Below are positions 63,554-64,000 of a stretch of DNA of 64,000 nt, in pieces. Where the stretch lies: NCBI RefSeq assembly GCF_001750725.1, contig NZ_CP017279.1, positions 3,534,001 to 3,598,000 on the forward strand, in the 5' to 3' direction. The notes below the pieces were generated by a model that worked only from the letters and a program-made list of their open reading frames with translations, did not search any database and had not been told where the DNA came from. A program made the translations under genes and the position numbers. Position 1 is the first letter of the stretch. Each line of letters opens with the position of its first letter. The DNA is from Enterobacter ludwigii (GTDB lineage Bacteria; Pseudomonadota; Gammaproteobacteria; Enterobacterales; Enterobacteriaceae).

Positions 63554-64000
63554 TTATCTGGCGTTCTTTGGGCTGAGATAAAGCACGCCCAGGGCGCAAA
63601 TCAGTGCGCCAATAAAGACGCTTGCCAGGTACCCGACCACATTGGTCGCCAGCGGCCAGCCCCAGATAGCCGGAAGGGGCAACGTCTGCTTCACGCCGAG
63701 GGCAATCGCCACCAGCGCACCCGCGACGGCTCCTGTCATGAACACGGGGATCAGGCGTGGGTTTTTCAGGATGAACGGGATAGCGCCTTCTGAAATACCG
63801 ATAAAGCCCAGCAATAACGAAGTGCTGCCAACGGTTTTCTCTTCACGGCTGAACACATCCGGCAGGCCAAAACGCCCATTGAGGAACGCGGCGAGGCCTA
63901 CCCCAATAGAAGGAATCACGATGGAGAGCTCGCGGGCGGTTAAATCAAAAGTCTCGCTCATGCCGTTCAGGCCGAGCGCGACCGATCCTGCCGCCTTGTT
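63554..64000 (-). CDS. Fructose-family PTS EIIC component (5' partial)
   Basis: The frame is open to the window edge, so the start lies beyond base 64000. The 148 visible residues are the C-terminal part of a fructose-type EIIC: IVIPSIGVGLAAFLNGRFG, the conserved GISEGAIPF motif that contributes to the sugar site, and several helices ending GVLYLSPKNAR. It is probably an EIIBC or EIIC protein of the FrvB/MngA kind. It begins the operon EII, GH38, EIIA, with 10 bases between this stop and the mannosidase. Confidence 0.87.
   Translation of the reverse strand, partial: NKAAGSVALGLNGMSETFDLTARELSIVIPSIGVGLAAFLNGRFGLPDVFSREEKTVGSTSLLLGFIGISEGAIPFILKNPRLIPVFMTGAVAGALVAIALGVKQTLPLPAIWGWPLATNVVGYLASVFIGALICALGVLYLSPKNAR

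Overview
The window is a chromosomal segment from an enteric gammaproteobacterium. Gene order and protein sequence match the E. coli K-12 stretch from ulaD through rpsF, ytfB, cpdB, tamAB, ppa, ytfQRT, fbp, mpl, pmbA and cybC to nrdDG. The GC-rich codon use, the extra carbon-utilisation loci and REP-like palindromes with GCCGGGTA arms suggest Enterobacter or a close relative such as Lelliottia or Leclercia. The genus is an inference.

Layout. 1-2059 is the 3' end of the ula L-ascorbate operon (ulaD partial, ulaE, ulaF), then yjfY on the other strand. 2818-4257 is rpsF-priB-rpsR-rplI with its promoter and leader. 4408-20000 carries an EamA transporter, ytfB, fklB, cycA, ytfE, a chemoreceptor, an AraC regulator followed by ytfF, qorB, ytfH, cpdB, cysQ, ytfJ, ytfK and ytfL. 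20100-27430 is an inserted locus: a GPH-type sugar symporter, four Gfo/Idh/MocA oxidoreductases and a divergent LacI-type regulator. 27431-34151 is msrA, tamA, tamB and ytfP. 34194-34749 holds a small membrane protein and a decayed gene, where E. coli has chpSB. 34999-43586 is ppa, the ytfQ-ytfR-ytfT-yjfF ABC importer, a second chemoreceptor, a truncated LysR gene and fbp. 43784-47679 is mpl, darP, pmbA and cybC.

48016-57259 is the largest insertion, lying between cybC and nrdG, which adjoin each other in E. coli K-12. It encodes a lone PRD protein, a four-protein membrane system of uncharacterised families (SFCGS, DUF4312, DUF4311 and DUF4310 types), a cog3964 amidohydrolase, a DgaE-like PLP ammonia-lyase, a DgaF-like KDGP aldolase, an exported beta-propeller lactonase, a PRD/EIIB/EIIA regulator and a RelBE module. 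It reads as a complete uptake and catabolism pathway for an unidentified, probably acylated amino-sugar acid, and is the best candidate here for an undescribed system. The window ends with nrdDG and a PTS operon carrying a GH38 mannosidase.

Recurring themes: the insertions sit between intact backbone genes. Both chemoreceptors have near-consensus FliA (sigma-28) promoters. A paired CCCTCTCCC/GGGAGAGGG palindromic repeat occurs between consecutive genes of three separate transcription units. All assignments come from reading the sequence and from recalled family knowledge; no database search was run.
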